In this document: in pieces, positions 17,592 through 27,592 of the stretch | How the letters are laid out: every line of letters starts with the position of its first letter | How positions within the stretch are numbered: position 1 is the stretch's first letter | Source of the DNA: Bosea sp. (in: a-proteobacteria) | Lineage (GTDB): Bacteria; Pseudomonadota; Alphaproteobacteria; Rhizobiales; Beijerinckiaceae | Length of the DNA: 64,000 nucleotides | Assembly: GCA_023910605.1 (NCBI GenBank) | Contig: JAAVVV010000001.1 | Location: 310,001 to 374,000 of the forward strand | Direction of reading: 5' to 3' | Program-made: the position numbers and the translations under genes | Notes under the pieces: model-generated | What the model was told of the DNA's origin: nothing | What the model saw: the letters and a program-made list of their open reading frames with translations, nothing else | The model's database searches: none

Positions 17592-20500
17592 ATGCATGTG
17601 CGGCTGTTCCAGAGAGGCAAGATCGAAGTTGGCGCTGCTGGCCGTGAAGAGCATCAGCCCAGCGCCGACATTGTCTTCATCAGCGCGCATGACAGTGAAT
17701 TGCGCCTTCTGGCGGAGGCACACCAGTCACTTGGCATGGGTCCGGTCGCACAGCTCCCGTCTTTGACACTGACCAACTACCTCACCTTGTCGACCCAGAT
17801 CGCCATCGATGCCTTTGTCGATGAGACGCTGCGTGCCGCGAAGCTGGTTGTGCTACGCCAGATCGGTGGAGAAGGTTATTGGCCCGAGGGCATTGAGGCT
17901 TTGCGCGAATGGGCACACGCGGAGCCGCGCCGCTTGCTGGCGCTCATTCCCGGCGGCACGATCTGGGATCAGGTCTATGCTCGGCGCGGCATACTGGAAC
18001 TTACGCAGGCTCAAACGCTTTGGCGCTACTTCAGCGAGGGCGGGTCAGCCAATTGCGAGAATGCGCTGCTGTTCCTCGCAGGGCTGATCGGCGCATCAGC
18101 GACCGCAGGGCCGCCAGCGCCGATGCCGCTGGCGGGCTTCGTCACAAGCGAGGATGCTGAACCAGCAGATGCGATGCTGATCCTCTATCGGGCACTCGCC
18201 CAGGCGGGTGATCTGGAACCCGCTGCGGCTCTGTGTGAGCAGCTGGACCGCCATGGCCTTAGTCTCAGTGTCGTCCATGTCACAAGCCTTAAAGATCCGG
18301 CAGCGCGCGGTATTGTCGCCTCGACGCTGGCCGTCGTGCAACCATCAGTGATCATCAGCGCCACGGCATTTGCTGCCGACACCGCCGCGCTGTTCGGGCC
18401 GATACCCGTTTTGCAGGTCGCGTTTGCTGGCCAGCCACGGCGCGATTGGGCGGCGTCTGCACGCGGCATGGGCCCGGGCGATCTGGCGATGCATGTGGTG
18501 ATGCCGGAGTTGGATGGCCGCATCATCACGGCACCGGTCGCGTTCAAGACCAAGGTGGCCTGGAGTGCGGACGCCAACCACACGCCGACAGTTCTGCAAT
18601 CGGAACCCGCACAGATGGCGGCGTTGGCCGAGCGCGCAGCTGCGCTCATCCGGCTTCAGCGCACGGCTCCCACCGAGAGGCGCGTGGCCATCATTCTCGC
18701 CAACTACCCCAACCGCGACGGGCGGTTGGCAAACGGCGTCGGCCTCGACACGCCTCAATCATGCGCTGATCTGGTGGCGGCGCTATGCCAACGCGGTTAC
18801 GCCGTCGGCGATGCCCCACGCACGGCAACAGACCTCATGGCGCTGCTGACAGGCGGCGTCACCAATGCGCCGGGTAAGGCGGGGCCGGTTTCGATCACCT
18901 GGCCCATTGCAACCTACCAGCAGGCGCTCGCCACCCTTCCGATGGAAGTGCAGGAGCAGGTGCGCGTCCGCTGGGGCAAGCCGGAAACGGACCCGCATGC
19001 CTCTGATGGCACCATGCAACTCGCGCTGCATCGCTTCGACAACCTTGTGGTCGGCATTCAGCCCTCGCGTGGCTATGATGTCGATCCAGCCGCTACCTTC
19101 CATGATCCAGCGCTGGTTCCGCCGCACCGCTATGTCGCGACGTATCTTTGGCTCCGGCAGGCGTTTGGTGCCCATGCCGTCATTCATCTCGGCAAGCACG
19201 GAAACCTCGAATGGTTGCCTGGCAAGGCGGTTGGCCTGTCCACCGCCTGCTGGCCGGCAGCGCTGATCGGGCCTTTGCCGAACATTTATCCGTTCATCGT
19301 CAATGATCCGGGCGAAGGCGTGCAAGCCAAGCGGCGCACGTCGGCTGTGATCGTCGATCATCTGACGCCGCCGCTGACACGCGGTGAATTGCATGGTGAT
19401 CTTGCCCGGCTTGAGACATTGGTCGATGAATATGCGCTTGCTGCCGATCTCGACCCCCGACGTGCGCGGCGTCTGGCCGACGAGATCGCCGCGTTTGCCG
19501 GGGTGCTCAGGCTCGATGAGGATGTCAGGCTGGACGCAGGCCTTCCCGTGGAAGAACGGGTGCGGCGGGTCGATGCGCACCTGTGTGATCTGAAGGAAAT
19601 GCAAATCCGCGATGGGCTGCATGTGGTGGGAAGCTCACCTGTGGGGCGGTTGCGCACCGATCTCGCGGTGTCGATTGCACGTGTGCCAAGAGCTGGCACA
19701 GACCCTGCAGCCCACTCGTTGCATCGGGCCATCGCGGCTGACCTCGGGCTTGATGGCTTTGATCCGCTGGCTCGGGAGATGTCGACTCCTTGGGAAACTG
19801 CCAAACCTGAAGCGCTGGCTATCCTGTCGACCGACCCATGGCGGACGGCAGGCGACACGGTCGAGCGCATCGAGGTGCTGGCCCAGCAGCTGGTGAATGG
19901 CGATCAACCCTGCCTGCCAGAGTGGACGCAGATTGCCGCAGTGCTGCAATGGATCAAGCGCGACCTCATGCCAGCGATCGATGCCTGCGGCCCGGCAGAG
20001 ACAGCGGCGATCCTGACCGCGCTCGATGGCCACCACGTCAGCCCAGGGCCCAGCGGCGCGCCGAGCCGTGGCAGGCCTGATGTGCTGCCGACCGGGCGCA
20101 ACTTCTACGCCGTCGATCCGCGCGCCGTGCCGACAGCCACCGCCTTTGCCATCGGCAAGGCCAGCGCCGAAGCGCTTGTGAAGCGCCATTGGGATGACAC
20201 GGGCACGTGGCTGCGCTCCGTTGCCTTCTCCGCCTGGGGTACGGCCAACATGCGCACTGGCGGCGATGATGTGGCGCAGGCGCTGGCGCTGATGGGTTGT
20301 CGGCCTGTCTGGGAGGCTGCATCAGGCCGGATGACCGGTTTCGAGATCCTGCCGCCGTCTGAACTGAGGCGTCCGCGTGTGGATGTGACCTTCCGCGTAT
20401 CAGGCCTGTTCCGTGATGCGTTCCCTACCCAGCTCGACCTGATCGACAGCGCCGCGCGGGCGGTTGCGGCGCTTGACGAGGACGCACACCAGAACCCGAT

Positions 20501-21296
20501 CGCGGCCGCAATGCGGAGTGAAACCGAGCGTCTGCGCGGCGACGGCCAAACCGACATCGATGCAGCCCGCATGGCTGGCGCGCGCGTGTTTGGCTCGATG
20601 CCCGGCAGCTATGGCGCGGGCCTTCAAGCCCCGATCGACAGCGGAGATTGGCAGGACAGATCGCAGCTGGCTGACATCTACCTGTCGTGGAGCAGCTTCG
20701 CCTATGGAGGCGGGCAGGATGGGCGATGCGACCGTGCCGCGCTCGAGCGCCGGCTCGCCAGCAGCGAAGCCGTGCTGCAAACGCAGGACAACCGCGAGCA
20801 TGATGTGCTCGACTCCGATGATTACTACCAGTTCATGGGCGGCCTTTCCGCCGGCGTCGAGACACTCTCCGGCCGTGCCGTGCCGATCTATCATACCGAC
20901 ACCTCGCGCCCAGAAGACCCGAAGGTGAGGACACTTGCGGAGGAGATCGCCCGCATCGTGCGTGGCCGCGCCGCCAATCCCAAATGGATCGCGGGCGTGA
21001 TGCGCCATGGCTACAAGGGCGCGTTCGAGATGGCAGCGACGCTCGACTATCTCTTCGCATTCGCCGCGACCACCGACGCCGTGAAAAGCCACCAGTTCGA
21101 TCAGCTTTTCAATGCGTATTTTGGCGATCGTTCCGTGCAAGCCTTCATCGCCGAGCACAACCCGGGGGCGTTGCGCGAGATGGCGCAGCGCTTCGAAGAG
21201 GCCATCCGCCGCGATTTCTGGCAGCCACGCTCGAACAGCGCCGCTTCCCAGCTCACCAACCTGTCTGGCCATGCTGCCGGCGTGGAGTCAGCCTGA
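17592..21296 (+). CDS. cobN: CobN, large subunit of aerobic cobaltochelatase
   Basis: 1,234 aa, the usual size. CobN binds hydrogenobyrinate a,c-diamide and inserts cobalt with the AAA+ partners CobS and CobT. The N-terminus (SADIVFISAHDSEL) and the CobN/BchH core are recognisable, including FGAHAVIHLGKHGNLEWLPGK near residue 530, the PNIYPFIVNDPGEG stretch near 565, and a C-terminal region with SYGAGLQAPID and DDYYQFMGGLSAGVE. It follows cobU by six bases and overlaps cobB by one. Neither cobS nor cobT is in the window, so activity depends on genes elsewhere. Confidence 0.97.
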   Translation: MHVRLFQRGKIEVGAAGREEHQPSADIVFISAHDSELRLLAEAHQSLGMGPVAQLPSLTLTNYLTLSTQIAIDAFVDETLRAAKLVVLRQIGGEGYWPEGIEALREWAHAEPRRLLALIPGGTIWDQVYARRGILELTQAQTLWRYFSEGGSANCENALLFLAGLIGASATAGPPAPMPLAGFVTSEDAEPADAMLILYRALAQAGDLEPAAALCEQLDRHGLSLSVVHVTSLKDPAARGIVASTLAVVQPSVIISATAFAADTAALFGPIPVLQVAFAGQPRRDWAASARGMGPGDLAMHVVMPELDGRIITAPVAFKTKVAWSADANHTPTVLQSEPAQMAALAERAAALIRLQRTAPTERRVAIILANYPNRDGRLANGVGLDTPQSCADLVAALCQRGYAVGDAPRTATDLMALLTGGVTNAPGKAGPVSITWPIATYQQALATLPMEVQEQVRVRWGKPETDPHASDGTMQLALHRFDNLVVGIQPSRGYDVDPAATFHDPALVPPHRYVATYLWLRQAFGAHAVIHLGKHGNLEWLPGKAVGLSTACWPAALIGPLPNIYPFIVNDPGEGVQAKRRTSAVIVDHLTPPLTRGELHGDLARLETLVDEYALAADLDPRRARRLADEIAAFAGVLRLDEDVRLDAGLPVEERVRRVDAHLCDLKEMQIRDGLHVVGSSPVGRLRTDLAVSIARVPRAGTDPAAHSLHRAIAADLGLDGFDPLAREMSTPWETAKPEALAILSTDPWRTAGDTVERIEVLAQQLVNGDQPCLPEWTQIAAVLQWIKRDLMPAIDACGPAETAAILTALDGHHVSPGPSGAPSRGRPDVLPTGRNFYAVDPRAVPTATAFAIGKASAEALVKRHWDDTGTWLRSVAFSAWGTANMRTGGDDVAQALALMGCRPVWEAASGRMTGFEILPPSELRRPRVDVTFRVSGLFRDAFPTQLDLIDSAARAVAALDEDAHQNPIAAAMRSETERLRGDGQTDIDAARMAGARVFGSMPGSYGAGLQAPIDSGDWQDRSQLADIYLSWSSFAYGGGQDGRCDRAALERRLASSEAVLQTQDNREHDVLDSDDYYQFMGGLSAGVETLSGRAVPIYHTDTSRPEDPKVRTLAEEIARIVRGRAANPKWIAGVMRHGYKGAFEMAATLDYLFAFAATTDAVKSHQFDQLFNAYFGDRSVQAFIAEHNPGALREMAQRFEEAIRRDFWQPRSNSAASQLTNLSGHAAGVESA

Positions 21297-22621
21297 TGAG
21301 CGATCAAGCCAGCCAGGGTCCCGGCCTGATCATCGCCGCGACGCATTCCAGCGCTGGCAAGACCAGCACGACCACGGGCCTGATCGCCGCCCTGCGCCGC
21401 CAGGGGCATGACGTGCAGCCGTTCAAGTGTGGTCCGGACTATATCGATCCAGGCTTTCTCAGTGCAGCAGCGGGGCGACCCTGCTTCAATCTTGACGGTT
21501 TTGCCATGAATTCCGCCGAATTGGCCGGGATCATCGCGCTGGCTGGAAGCCATGATCTGTCCATTGCCGAAGGGCTGATGGGCCTGTTTGACGCCGGCCC
21601 TGCCATGGGCAAAACCGGTGCAGGCTCGACCGCTGATGTCGCTGCAGCGACCGGCTGGCCGGTCATCCTTGTCATTGATGCGGCAAAGATGGCCCAGACG
21701 GCTGGTGCCATTGCCCTTGGCTGCGCAACATTCAGGCCGGACGTCCGAATTGCAGGCGTGATCCTCAACCGCGTAGCCAGCGATCGGCACCGGGCGCTCG
21801 CCGAGATTGGCCTTGCCCAGGCCGGCATTCCCCTGTTCGGCAGCCTGCCAGCGCGGAAGGACGGCCATCTGCCATCCCGCCACCTTGGTCTTGTCCAGTC
21901 GGACGAGATGCCCAACCTGTCGGCCATCATCGATGGCCTGGCGGACAGCATTATCAAGGACGTGGACCTCGATGCGCTTACGAGCGCAGCACGATACTCG
22001 ATCCTTCCAAAACAAAAGCCATTGCAACTCACGCCGCCTGGCGGGCGGATCGCCCTCGCACGCGATGACGCGTTCTCCTTTGTCTACCCCCACATGATCG
22101 CCAGCTGGCGCGCTGCTGGCGCGACCATTCTGCCGTTCTCACCACTTGCGGACGAGGCCCCGGACAGCACCGCCGATATGGTTTGGCTGCCGGGCGGCTA
22201 TCCTGAACTGCATGCGCCTCGTCTCGCGAGCGCCGGAAACTTCCATGGCGGGATGCGTGCCTTCGCGCGGACGAAGCCCATCCATGGCGAATGCGGTGGC
22301 TACATGACATTGGGTGCAGGCATCACGACCAGTGATGGCGCGCGCCATGCCATGCTGGGTTTGCTGGGGCTTGAAACCAGTTTCACACCGAAGCGCATGC
22401 GGCTTGGCTACCGCCGCGCCACCTTGCTGGCACCCATGCCTGGTCTTGCTGCAGGCACCAGGCTGACGGGCCATGAGTTCCACTATGCCGGCATTATACA
22501 CCAGCCAGATGAACCACTTGCCGTGATCTGCGATGCAACCGGTGCCATCATGCCGGAAACCGGAAGCAGGCGAGGGCACGTCACCGGCTCATTCTTTCAC
22601 CTGATCACCACAGACACCTGA
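21296..22621 (+). CDS. cobB: CobB, (hydrogeno)byrinate a,c-diamide synthase
   Basis: 441 aa from an ATG that overlaps the cobN stop; the 104-codon extension upstream lies within cobN. ATP- and glutamine-dependent amidation of the a and c side chains. N-terminal P-loop-like ATP-binding domain (IIAATHSSAGKTSTTTGLIAAL near residue 13, with FKCGPDYIDPGF and ADVAAATGWPVILVID) and C-terminal class I glutamine amidotransferase domain with the nucleophile Cys in HGECGGYMTLG near residue 335 and a conserved His in GHEFHYA near 395. Length and domain order are normal. Confidence 0.96.
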   Translation: MSDQASQGPGLIIAATHSSAGKTSTTTGLIAALRRQGHDVQPFKCGPDYIDPGFLSAAAGRPCFNLDGFAMNSAELAGIIALAGSHDLSIAEGLMGLFDAGPAMGKTGAGSTADVAAATGWPVILVIDAAKMAQTAGAIALGCATFRPDVRIAGVILNRVASDRHRALAEIGLAQAGIPLFGSLPARKDGHLPSRHLGLVQSDEMPNLSAIIDGLADSIIKDVDLDALTSAARYSILPKQKPLQLTPPGGRIALARDDAFSFVYPHMIASWRAAGATILPFSPLADEAPDSTADMVWLPGGYPELHAPRLASAGNFHGGMRAFARTKPIHGECGGYMTLGAGITTSDGARHAMLGLLGLETSFTPKRMRLGYRRATLLAPMPGLAAGTRLTGHEFHYAGIIHQPDEPLAVICDATGAIMPETGSRRGHVTGSFFHLITTDT

Positions 22622-22629
22622 GACCCACC

Positions 22630-23253
22630 ATGACCGAAGCGACCGGCCTTGAGGCCAATACACGCCATGCCGAGAAGATGAAGAAGCACAAGGCGGCGAA
22701 GGACAAGATGCTGGCTGCCAAGGTGGCCGACAAAGGCCTGCTGATTGTCCACACGGGCACCGGAAAGGGCAAATCCTCGGCGGCTTTCGGCATGGTGTTT
22801 CGCCACATCGCGCACGAGATGCCGGTGGCGGTCGTGCAGTTCACCAAGGCACCCGACTGGGTGACCGGCGAAGCCATCATGCTGCGGCGCTTTCCGGAGT
22901 TGTGCACGTTGGAGATCATGGGCGAGGGTTTCACCTGGGATACGCAGGACAGGGATCGCGACATCGCGTCGGCCCGCACGGCCTGGGAGCGCGCCAAGGA
23001 ACTGATCCGCGACGACCGCCACAAGATGGTGCTGCTGGACGAACTCAACATCGTCCTGCGCTATGATTACCTGCCGCTCGGTGAGGTGATCGACTTCCTC
23101 AAGGCTGAAAAGCCGGAAGGCAAGCACGTCGTCATCACGGGCCGCAACGCCAAGCCCGAACTGATCGAGATTGCCGATCTCGTCACCGAGATGACGTTGA
23201 TCAAGCACCCGTTTCGCGCTGGCGTAAAAGCCCAGAAGGGCGTCGAGTTTTGA
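22630..23253 (+). CDS. cobO: CobO, cob(I)yrinate a,c-diamide adenosyltransferase
   Basis: 207 aa, CobA/CobO/BtuR family. Transfers the adenosyl group from ATP to the reduced cobalt. P-loop [16 protein letters not shown] near residue 38, then [26 protein letters not shown] near residue 97 and [15 protein letters not shown] near residue 138 are hallmarks. Follows cobB by eight bases and is followed almost directly by cobQ, the next pathway step. Confidence 0.96.
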   Translation: MTEATGLEANTRHAEKMKKHKAAKDKMLAAKVADKGLLIVHTGTGKGKSSAAFGMVFRHIAHEMPVAVVQFTKAPDWVTGEAIMLRRFPELCTLEIMGEGFTWDTQDRDRDIASARTAWERAKELIRDDRHKMVLLDELNIVLRYDYLPLGEVIDFLKAEKPEGKHVVITGRNAKPELIEIADLVTEMTLIKHPFRAGVKAQKGVEF

Positions 23254-23255
23254 GC

Positions 23256-24716
23256 ATGACGCCTGCCATCATGTTCATGGGCACGGGCTCGAATGTGGGG
23301 AAATCGACGCTTGTGGCCGGTGTTGCGCGTGCGCTGGTCCGGCGGGGCCTCCGCGTTGTACCGTTCAAGCCGCAGAACATGTCCAACAATGCTGCCGTCA
23401 CTGTTGATGGCGGCGAGATCGGCAGGGCGCAGGCGGTGCAGGCCGTGGCGGCGCGTGTAGCACCAACGGTTCACATGAACCCCGTCCTGCTCAAGCCCGA
23501 AAGCGAGACGGGCGCGCAGGTCATCGTGCACGGAAAGCGCATCGGCTCGTTGCGTGCGATGGATTACGGCACGCGCAAAGCTACGCTTTTGCCGGCGGTT
23601 CTCGACAGCTTTGCCAAGGTCAGCGCTGGTGCCGACATTGTGCTGGTTGAAGGTGCAGGCAGCCCTGCCGAGATCAATCTGCGTGTCGGCGACATCGCCA
23701 ACATGGGCTTTGCGCTGGCGGCGCAAGTGCCAGTAGCCCTAATCGGCGATATCGATCGCGGCGGCGTCATCGCCAGCCTTGTCGGCACGCACGCGGTGCT
23801 TGAGCCGGATGAACGCGCGCTGATCCGCACCTTCCTCATCAACAAGTTCCGCGGTGATGTCAGGTTGTTTGATGGCGGACTGACAGAGATCACCAAGCGC
23901 ACTGGTTGGCCTTCACTCGGGGTCATCCCGTGGTTCGGCCAAGCCCACAAACTTCCGGCTGAAGACGCGCTCGATCTGGCAAGCCGTGGCGGTGGGGCAG
24001 GGCGACTGAAGATCGCTGTACCGATCATTGCCCGCATTGCCAATTTCGATGATCTCGATCCCCTGACGCAAGAGCCGGACGTGGAACTCAGGCTCGTGCA
24101 GCCAGGCGAGCCACTGCCTGGTGACGCTGATGTCATCATCCTGCCCGGCTCGAAATCCACCATCGGCGATCTGGCATTCTTGCGTGCCCAGGGTTGGGAC
24201 ATTGACCTGCAGGCCCATGTGCGGCGGGGCGGCAAGGTGCTCGGCCTGTGCGGCGGCCATCAGATGCTCGGCCGCCTGATCAGCGATCCGGATGGCGTAG
24301 AGGGTCCACCGGGAACAGTGGCTGGCCTCGGCCTTCTCGATGTCGAGACAGTACTGACCGGCGACAAGATCACAGCACCCGTGACCGCACGCGATCTGGC
24401 GACGGGCCAGATGATCCAGGGCTATGAAATCCATCTTGGCCGAACGTCAGGACCCGATTGCATGCGACCCGTGCTCGACATTGCGGGCAGGCCTGATGGT
24501 GCCAACAGCGCCAATGGGCGCATCGCTGGGACCTATGTCCACGGCCTGTTCGGCGCTGATGGGTTTCGAAGCGCATGGCTGGCAAGCTTCGGGCGCTCAA
24601 GCGAACTCAGATATGATGAGAGCATTGAGGCCACGCTCGATGCCCTGGCTGACCATTGCGAACAGCATCTCGATATTGATCAAATCATCACGATTGCGCG
24701 CTCACGCGGCCAGTAA
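23256..24716 (+). CDS. cobQ: CobQ, adenosylcobyric acid synthase
   Basis: 486 aa from the ATG at 23256; a TTG two codons earlier would overlap the cobO stop. Amidates the b, d, e and g side chains of adenosylcobyrinate a,c-diamide. ATP-binding N-terminal domain ([19 protein letters not shown], then [13 protein letters not shown]) and glutamine amidotransferase domain with Cys in [10 protein letters not shown] near residue 337 and a conserved YVHGLFG near residue 430. Last gene of the rightward riboswitch operon; its 3' end overlaps the convergent cbiB gene by 15 bases. Confidence 0.96.
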   Translation: MTPAIMFMGTGSNVGKSTLVAGVARALVRRGLRVVPFKPQNMSNNAAVTVDGGEIGRAQAVQAVAARVAPTVHMNPVLLKPESETGAQVIVHGKRIGSLRAMDYGTRKATLLPAVLDSFAKVSAGADIVLVEGAGSPAEINLRVGDIANMGFALAAQVPVALIGDIDRGGVIASLVGTHAVLEPDERALIRTFLINKFRGDVRLFDGGLTEITKRTGWPSLGVIPWFGQAHKLPAEDALDLASRGGGAGRLKIAVPIIARIANFDDLDPLTQEPDVELRLVQPGEPLPGDADVIILPGSKSTIGDLAFLRAQGWDIDLQAHVRRGGKVLGLCGGHQMLGRLISDPDGVEGPPGTVAGLGLLDVETVLTGDKITAPVTARDLATGQMIQGYEIHLGRTSGPDCMRPVLDIAGRPDGANSANGRIAGTYVHGLFGADGFRSAWLASFGRSSELRYDESIEATLDALADHCEQHLDIDQIITIARSRGQ

Positions 24717-25676
24717 GGCCAGCACGACAACCGACACGAATTGCAGCAGGCAGGCAGTGGCTAAGACGCGCAAGGCACGGGCAATGTCTGAAGCCGTCGC
24801 CTCTTTACGTCCATTCGCATTGAGGAATGGGTCATCGACCAGCCTGTCGCCATAGCGACGCGGCCCTGCAAGCGCGAGACCGAGCGCACCGGCCATGGCC
24901 GCTTCCGGCCAACCCGCATTGGGCGATTTGTGCAATCTGGCATCGCGCAGCATCACGTTCAGGGCATGTGCGGACGATCCACCTGCAAAGGTAGCAGCCA
25001 GCGCAACCAGCAGTCCTGCGATGCGAGCGGGAATGAGATTGACCCCGTCATCCAGCCTCGCTGCGGCCCAGCCAAACGCTTCATGGCGGGCACTGCGATG
25101 GCCGATCATGGAGTCCGCCGTGTTGATCGCCTTGTACAGAACTAGCCCTGGCAGACCGAAGAAGATAAACCAGAATACGGGAGCGACGACTCCATCGGAG
25201 AAGTTCTCGGCGGTGGTTTCGATGGCCGCACGCGCCACACCGGCCTCGTCGAGGCTGTCCGGATTTCGCCCCACGATCATCGCAACTGCCTGTCGTGCTT
25301 CATCGAGGCCGCCCGTCGCGAAGGCATCGCGGACACGCAAGACATGCACATACAGCGAGTTCTGCGCGATCAGTACCGAAGCGATCAGGCCTGTGGTCCA
25401 GGGGTGGCCCGGCAACGAGCGCAGCACAGCATCGAGCGCAAAGGCCACAGCACCCGAAATCACCAGAAGCAGCGCCAGAGCGATGCAGCCCATGATCCTG
25501 CGGCGGCTGAATGTCTGATTGTCACGGTTGAAGCATGAGTCCAGCCATCCGATCAGCCAGCCGAGCCACGTCACAGGATGCGGCCAACGTCGCCAGATCG
25601 CATCCGGATCGCCGATCACCGCGTCTGCTAACAGCGCGATCAAGACGACCAGCAGCGCGTCGGCTTGGAACAGCAT
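24702..25676 (-). CDS. cbiB: CbiB/CobD, adenosylcobinamide-phosphate synthase
   Basis: 324 aa integral membrane protein that joins the aminopropanol arm (from CobC) to adenosylcobyric acid. The family pattern is clear: [22 protein letters not shown] near residue 20, [19 protein letters not shown] near residue 152, [14 protein letters not shown] near residue 183, and four to five membrane helices. Called cobD in Pseudomonas denitrificans naming. Its start overlaps the stop of the leftward btuF-like gene by one base, so it is probably the last gene of the operon started by the riboswitch at 31400-31585. Confidence 0.95.
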   Translation of the reverse strand: MLFQADALLVVLIALLADAVIGDPDAIWRRWPHPVTWLGWLIGWLDSCFNRDNQTFSRRRIMGCIALALLLVISGAVAFALDAVLRSLPGHPWTTGLIASVLIAQNSLYVHVLRVRDAFATGGLDEARQAVAMIVGRNPDSLDEAGVARAAIETTAENFSDGVVAPVFWFIFFGLPGLVLYKAINTADSMIGHRSARHEAFGWAAARLDDGVNLIPARIAGLLVALAATFAGGSSAHALNVMLRDARLHKSPNAGWPEAAMAGALGLALAGPRRYGDRLVDDPFLNANGRKEATASDIARALRVLATACLLQFVSVVVLALLAA

Positions 25677-26566
25677 CAGGGCGTTGTCGCTGAACGTGGT
25701 TTCAGGCGGCTGATCTGGCCTGCGAGGGCACGCATGGCATCAGCCAGCATTGGGCCGCCACAGATTGTCAAACGTTCGGGGATCACGATGCGGCGTTCAG
25801 GCGGAAACAGCGATTGAATCGCGGGATGCAGGAGAAGCGCGCGGCCTTGATCCTCCGCTTCGCCGTCGTCGCGCGAGATCAGGATGGCATCCGGCTTCAG
25901 CATCACAATCTGTTCCAGTGTGGTGCGCCCGCCCGTGCGGATGCCCAGTTCGGCTGCGGCATTCACCAGACCGGCTTGCGTGAGTAGTTCGGATATCAGC
26001 GAGTTGGAACCCGAAACCCATGCGCGGCGTGCCAGCGGCAAAACACGCAGTTTCTGCGCAGCAGCAGTGGTCCGAAGCTCAGCCAGCGCAGCATCGATCT
26101 CGGCATTGCGCTCCGCAGCCTTGACTGTCGCGCCCGTGATCTCGCCAAAGCGTGTGATTTGCCGTTTCGTCTCAGCCAATGTCCTGATCGGTGCAAACTC
26201 CTCAAGATTGACGCCGCGCGCCCGGATAAACTCGCGGGTCGCACGCTTGGTGAAAGTGCCCGACACCACAAGATCGGGCCTCAGCATCATGACCTCCTCC
26301 GCTGATCCTGACAGGATGGGCAGGCTCCCGGCACGTGCCGCCAAGAACGATCGACCGGCATCCGCCGCAAAAGGGCTAAGGCCAGCGATCTGTTGTGTTG
26401 GGGCTAGATCAAGCAGCAATTGATCGGTGCACATGTTGAGTGAGATCACGCGGGCGGGCTGAGGTGTCTGGGCTGCGGCTACACTGCCCATGAGCAGCAA
26501 GGTCGCACAGATCACGAAGGACTGGCGCAGCCTGTGCAGGAATGGCAAAGACCGCCCATGTTGCAT
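25676..26566 (-). CDS. btuF: BtuF-like periplasmic cobalamin-binding protein
   Basis: 296 aa from the ATG at 26566; a much longer upstream frame is antisense to cobC and is dismissed. Class III (BtuF/FhuD) binding protein: signal peptide near residues 10-34 ending GSVAAAQ, then RVISLNMCTDQLLLDLAP near residue 38, the long connecting helix region, and LEQIVMLKPDAILISRD near residue 205. Substrate is inferred from btuB, btuC and btuD in the same leftward set and from the riboswitch. The start overlaps the divergent cobC start by nine bases, so any cobC promoter must lie inside this gene. A downstream Met could be the true start. Confidence 0.85.
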   Translation of the reverse strand: MQHGRSLPFLHRLRQSFVICATLLLMGSVAAAQTPQPARVISLNMCTDQLLLDLAPTQQIAGLSPFAADAGRSFLAARAGSLPILSGSAEEVMMLRPDLVVSGTFTKRATREFIRARGVNLEEFAPIRTLAETKRQITRFGEITGATVKAAERNAEIDAALAELRTTAAAQKLRVLPLARRAWVSGSNSLISELLTQAGLVNAAAELGIRTGGRTTLEQIVMLKPDAILISRDDGEAEDQGRALLLHPAIQSLFPPERRIVIPERLTICGGPMLADAMRALAGQISRLKPRSATTP

Positions 26567-27592
26567 GGTGGTGATCTCACGGGCGCGATGGCTCAGTTTG
26601 GTGGAGGGCGCGGCGGCTGGCTCGATCTGTCGACCGGCATCAACCCCCATCCCTATCCTTTGCCAGACATTGCGCCTCATTTCTGGCAGACACTGCCAAC
26701 CCAGGGCGATCTTGATGCGCTGTTGAAAGCTGCGCGCGAGGCATATCGCGTGCCCGACAAGGCCAGCCTTGTCGCCGCCCCCGGCACGCAGGCGCTGATC
26801 CAATGGATGGCTCGTCTTGCACCAGTCGGCAGCACAGCCGTTCTTGGCCCCACCTACAACGAGCATGCCCGCGCGTTCAGGGATGCGGGCCGCGCTATCA
26901 CCGAAATCAGCGATTTGGGCGACTGGCGCGGGCAGACAAACCTGATCGTGGTCAATCCCAACAATCCCGATGGGCGCTTGCTGCCCCAGAGTGCCTTGGC
27001 CGATCTCGCGACCGAGGCCGCGCGCCGCAGTGGCTGGCTCCTGATCGACGAGTCGTTTGTTGATGTCATGCCCGATGCAACCGCCGCGGAACTCTGTGTC
27101 GAGCAGCCGGTGGTGATCTTGCGCTCTTTCGGCAAGTTCTACGGTCTCGCAGGCGTTCGCCTCGGATGTGTGATTGCGTCGGACGAAATCGCATCCGGCT
27201 TCGCTGTTGCGCTGGGACCCTGGTCGGTTGCAGGGCCTGCTCTGGCCATCGGTGAAACTGCTCTTCAAGATCAGGCTTGGGCGGATGCCATGCGCGCGAG
27301 GCTGATGCAGGAGGCTGGTCAACTGGATGCCGTTCTGGTCAACGCTGGCTTCGAGATGATCGGCGGAACAGTGCTTTACCGATTGGTGCGACATCTGGAG
27401 GCGGCGGCCGTGCACGCGCATCTGGCGCACCATCACATCTGGGTTCGGAAGTTCGATTGGGATAGCGGCCTTCTGCGCTTTGGCCTGCCGGGAAGCGAGG
27501 CCAGCCTCGCCCGTCTTGAGCGCGCCCTGTTGGCGTTCGCACCTCACGCGAGGCCCCATGGCGTGACTACATTTTCTCCATCGACTGTCTGA
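26558..27592 (+). CDS. cobC: CobC, threonine-phosphate decarboxylase-like aminotransferase
   Basis: 344 aa from the ATG at 26558 (LHGGDLTGAMAQFG is the usual beginning); a GTG at 26534 adds eight codons. PLP fold-type I enzyme supplying the aminopropanol-phosphate moiety. Seen are WLDLSTGINPHPYP near residue 25, NPNNPDGRLL near residue 140, LIDESFVDVMP near residue 165 and the PLP-lysine region RSFGKFYGLAGVRLG near residue 192. The only rightward gene among leftward btu genes: it overlaps btuF's start by nine bases and btuD's 3' end by 49 bases. It would be transcribed against the btu operon. Confidence 0.93.
   Translation: MLHGGDLTGAMAQFGGGRGGWLDLSTGINPHPYPLPDIAPHFWQTLPTQGDLDALLKAAREAYRVPDKASLVAAPGTQALIQWMARLAPVGSTAVLGPTYNEHARAFRDAGRAITEISDLGDWRGQTNLIVVNPNNPDGRLLPQSALADLATEAARRSGWLLIDESFVDVMPDATAAELCVEQPVVILRSFGKFYGLAGVRLGCVIASDEIASGFAVALGPWSVAGPALAIGETALQDQAWADAMRARLMQEAGQLDAVLVNAGFEMIGGTVLYRLVRHLEAAAVHAHLAHHHIWVRKFDWDSGLLRFGLPGSEASLARLERALLAFAPHARPHGVTTFSPSTV

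Noticed and set aside
26567..27559. 330-codon N-terminal extension of the btuF-like gene
   Set aside because: It is antisense to cobC, has no domain and would bury the signal peptide in mid-protein.
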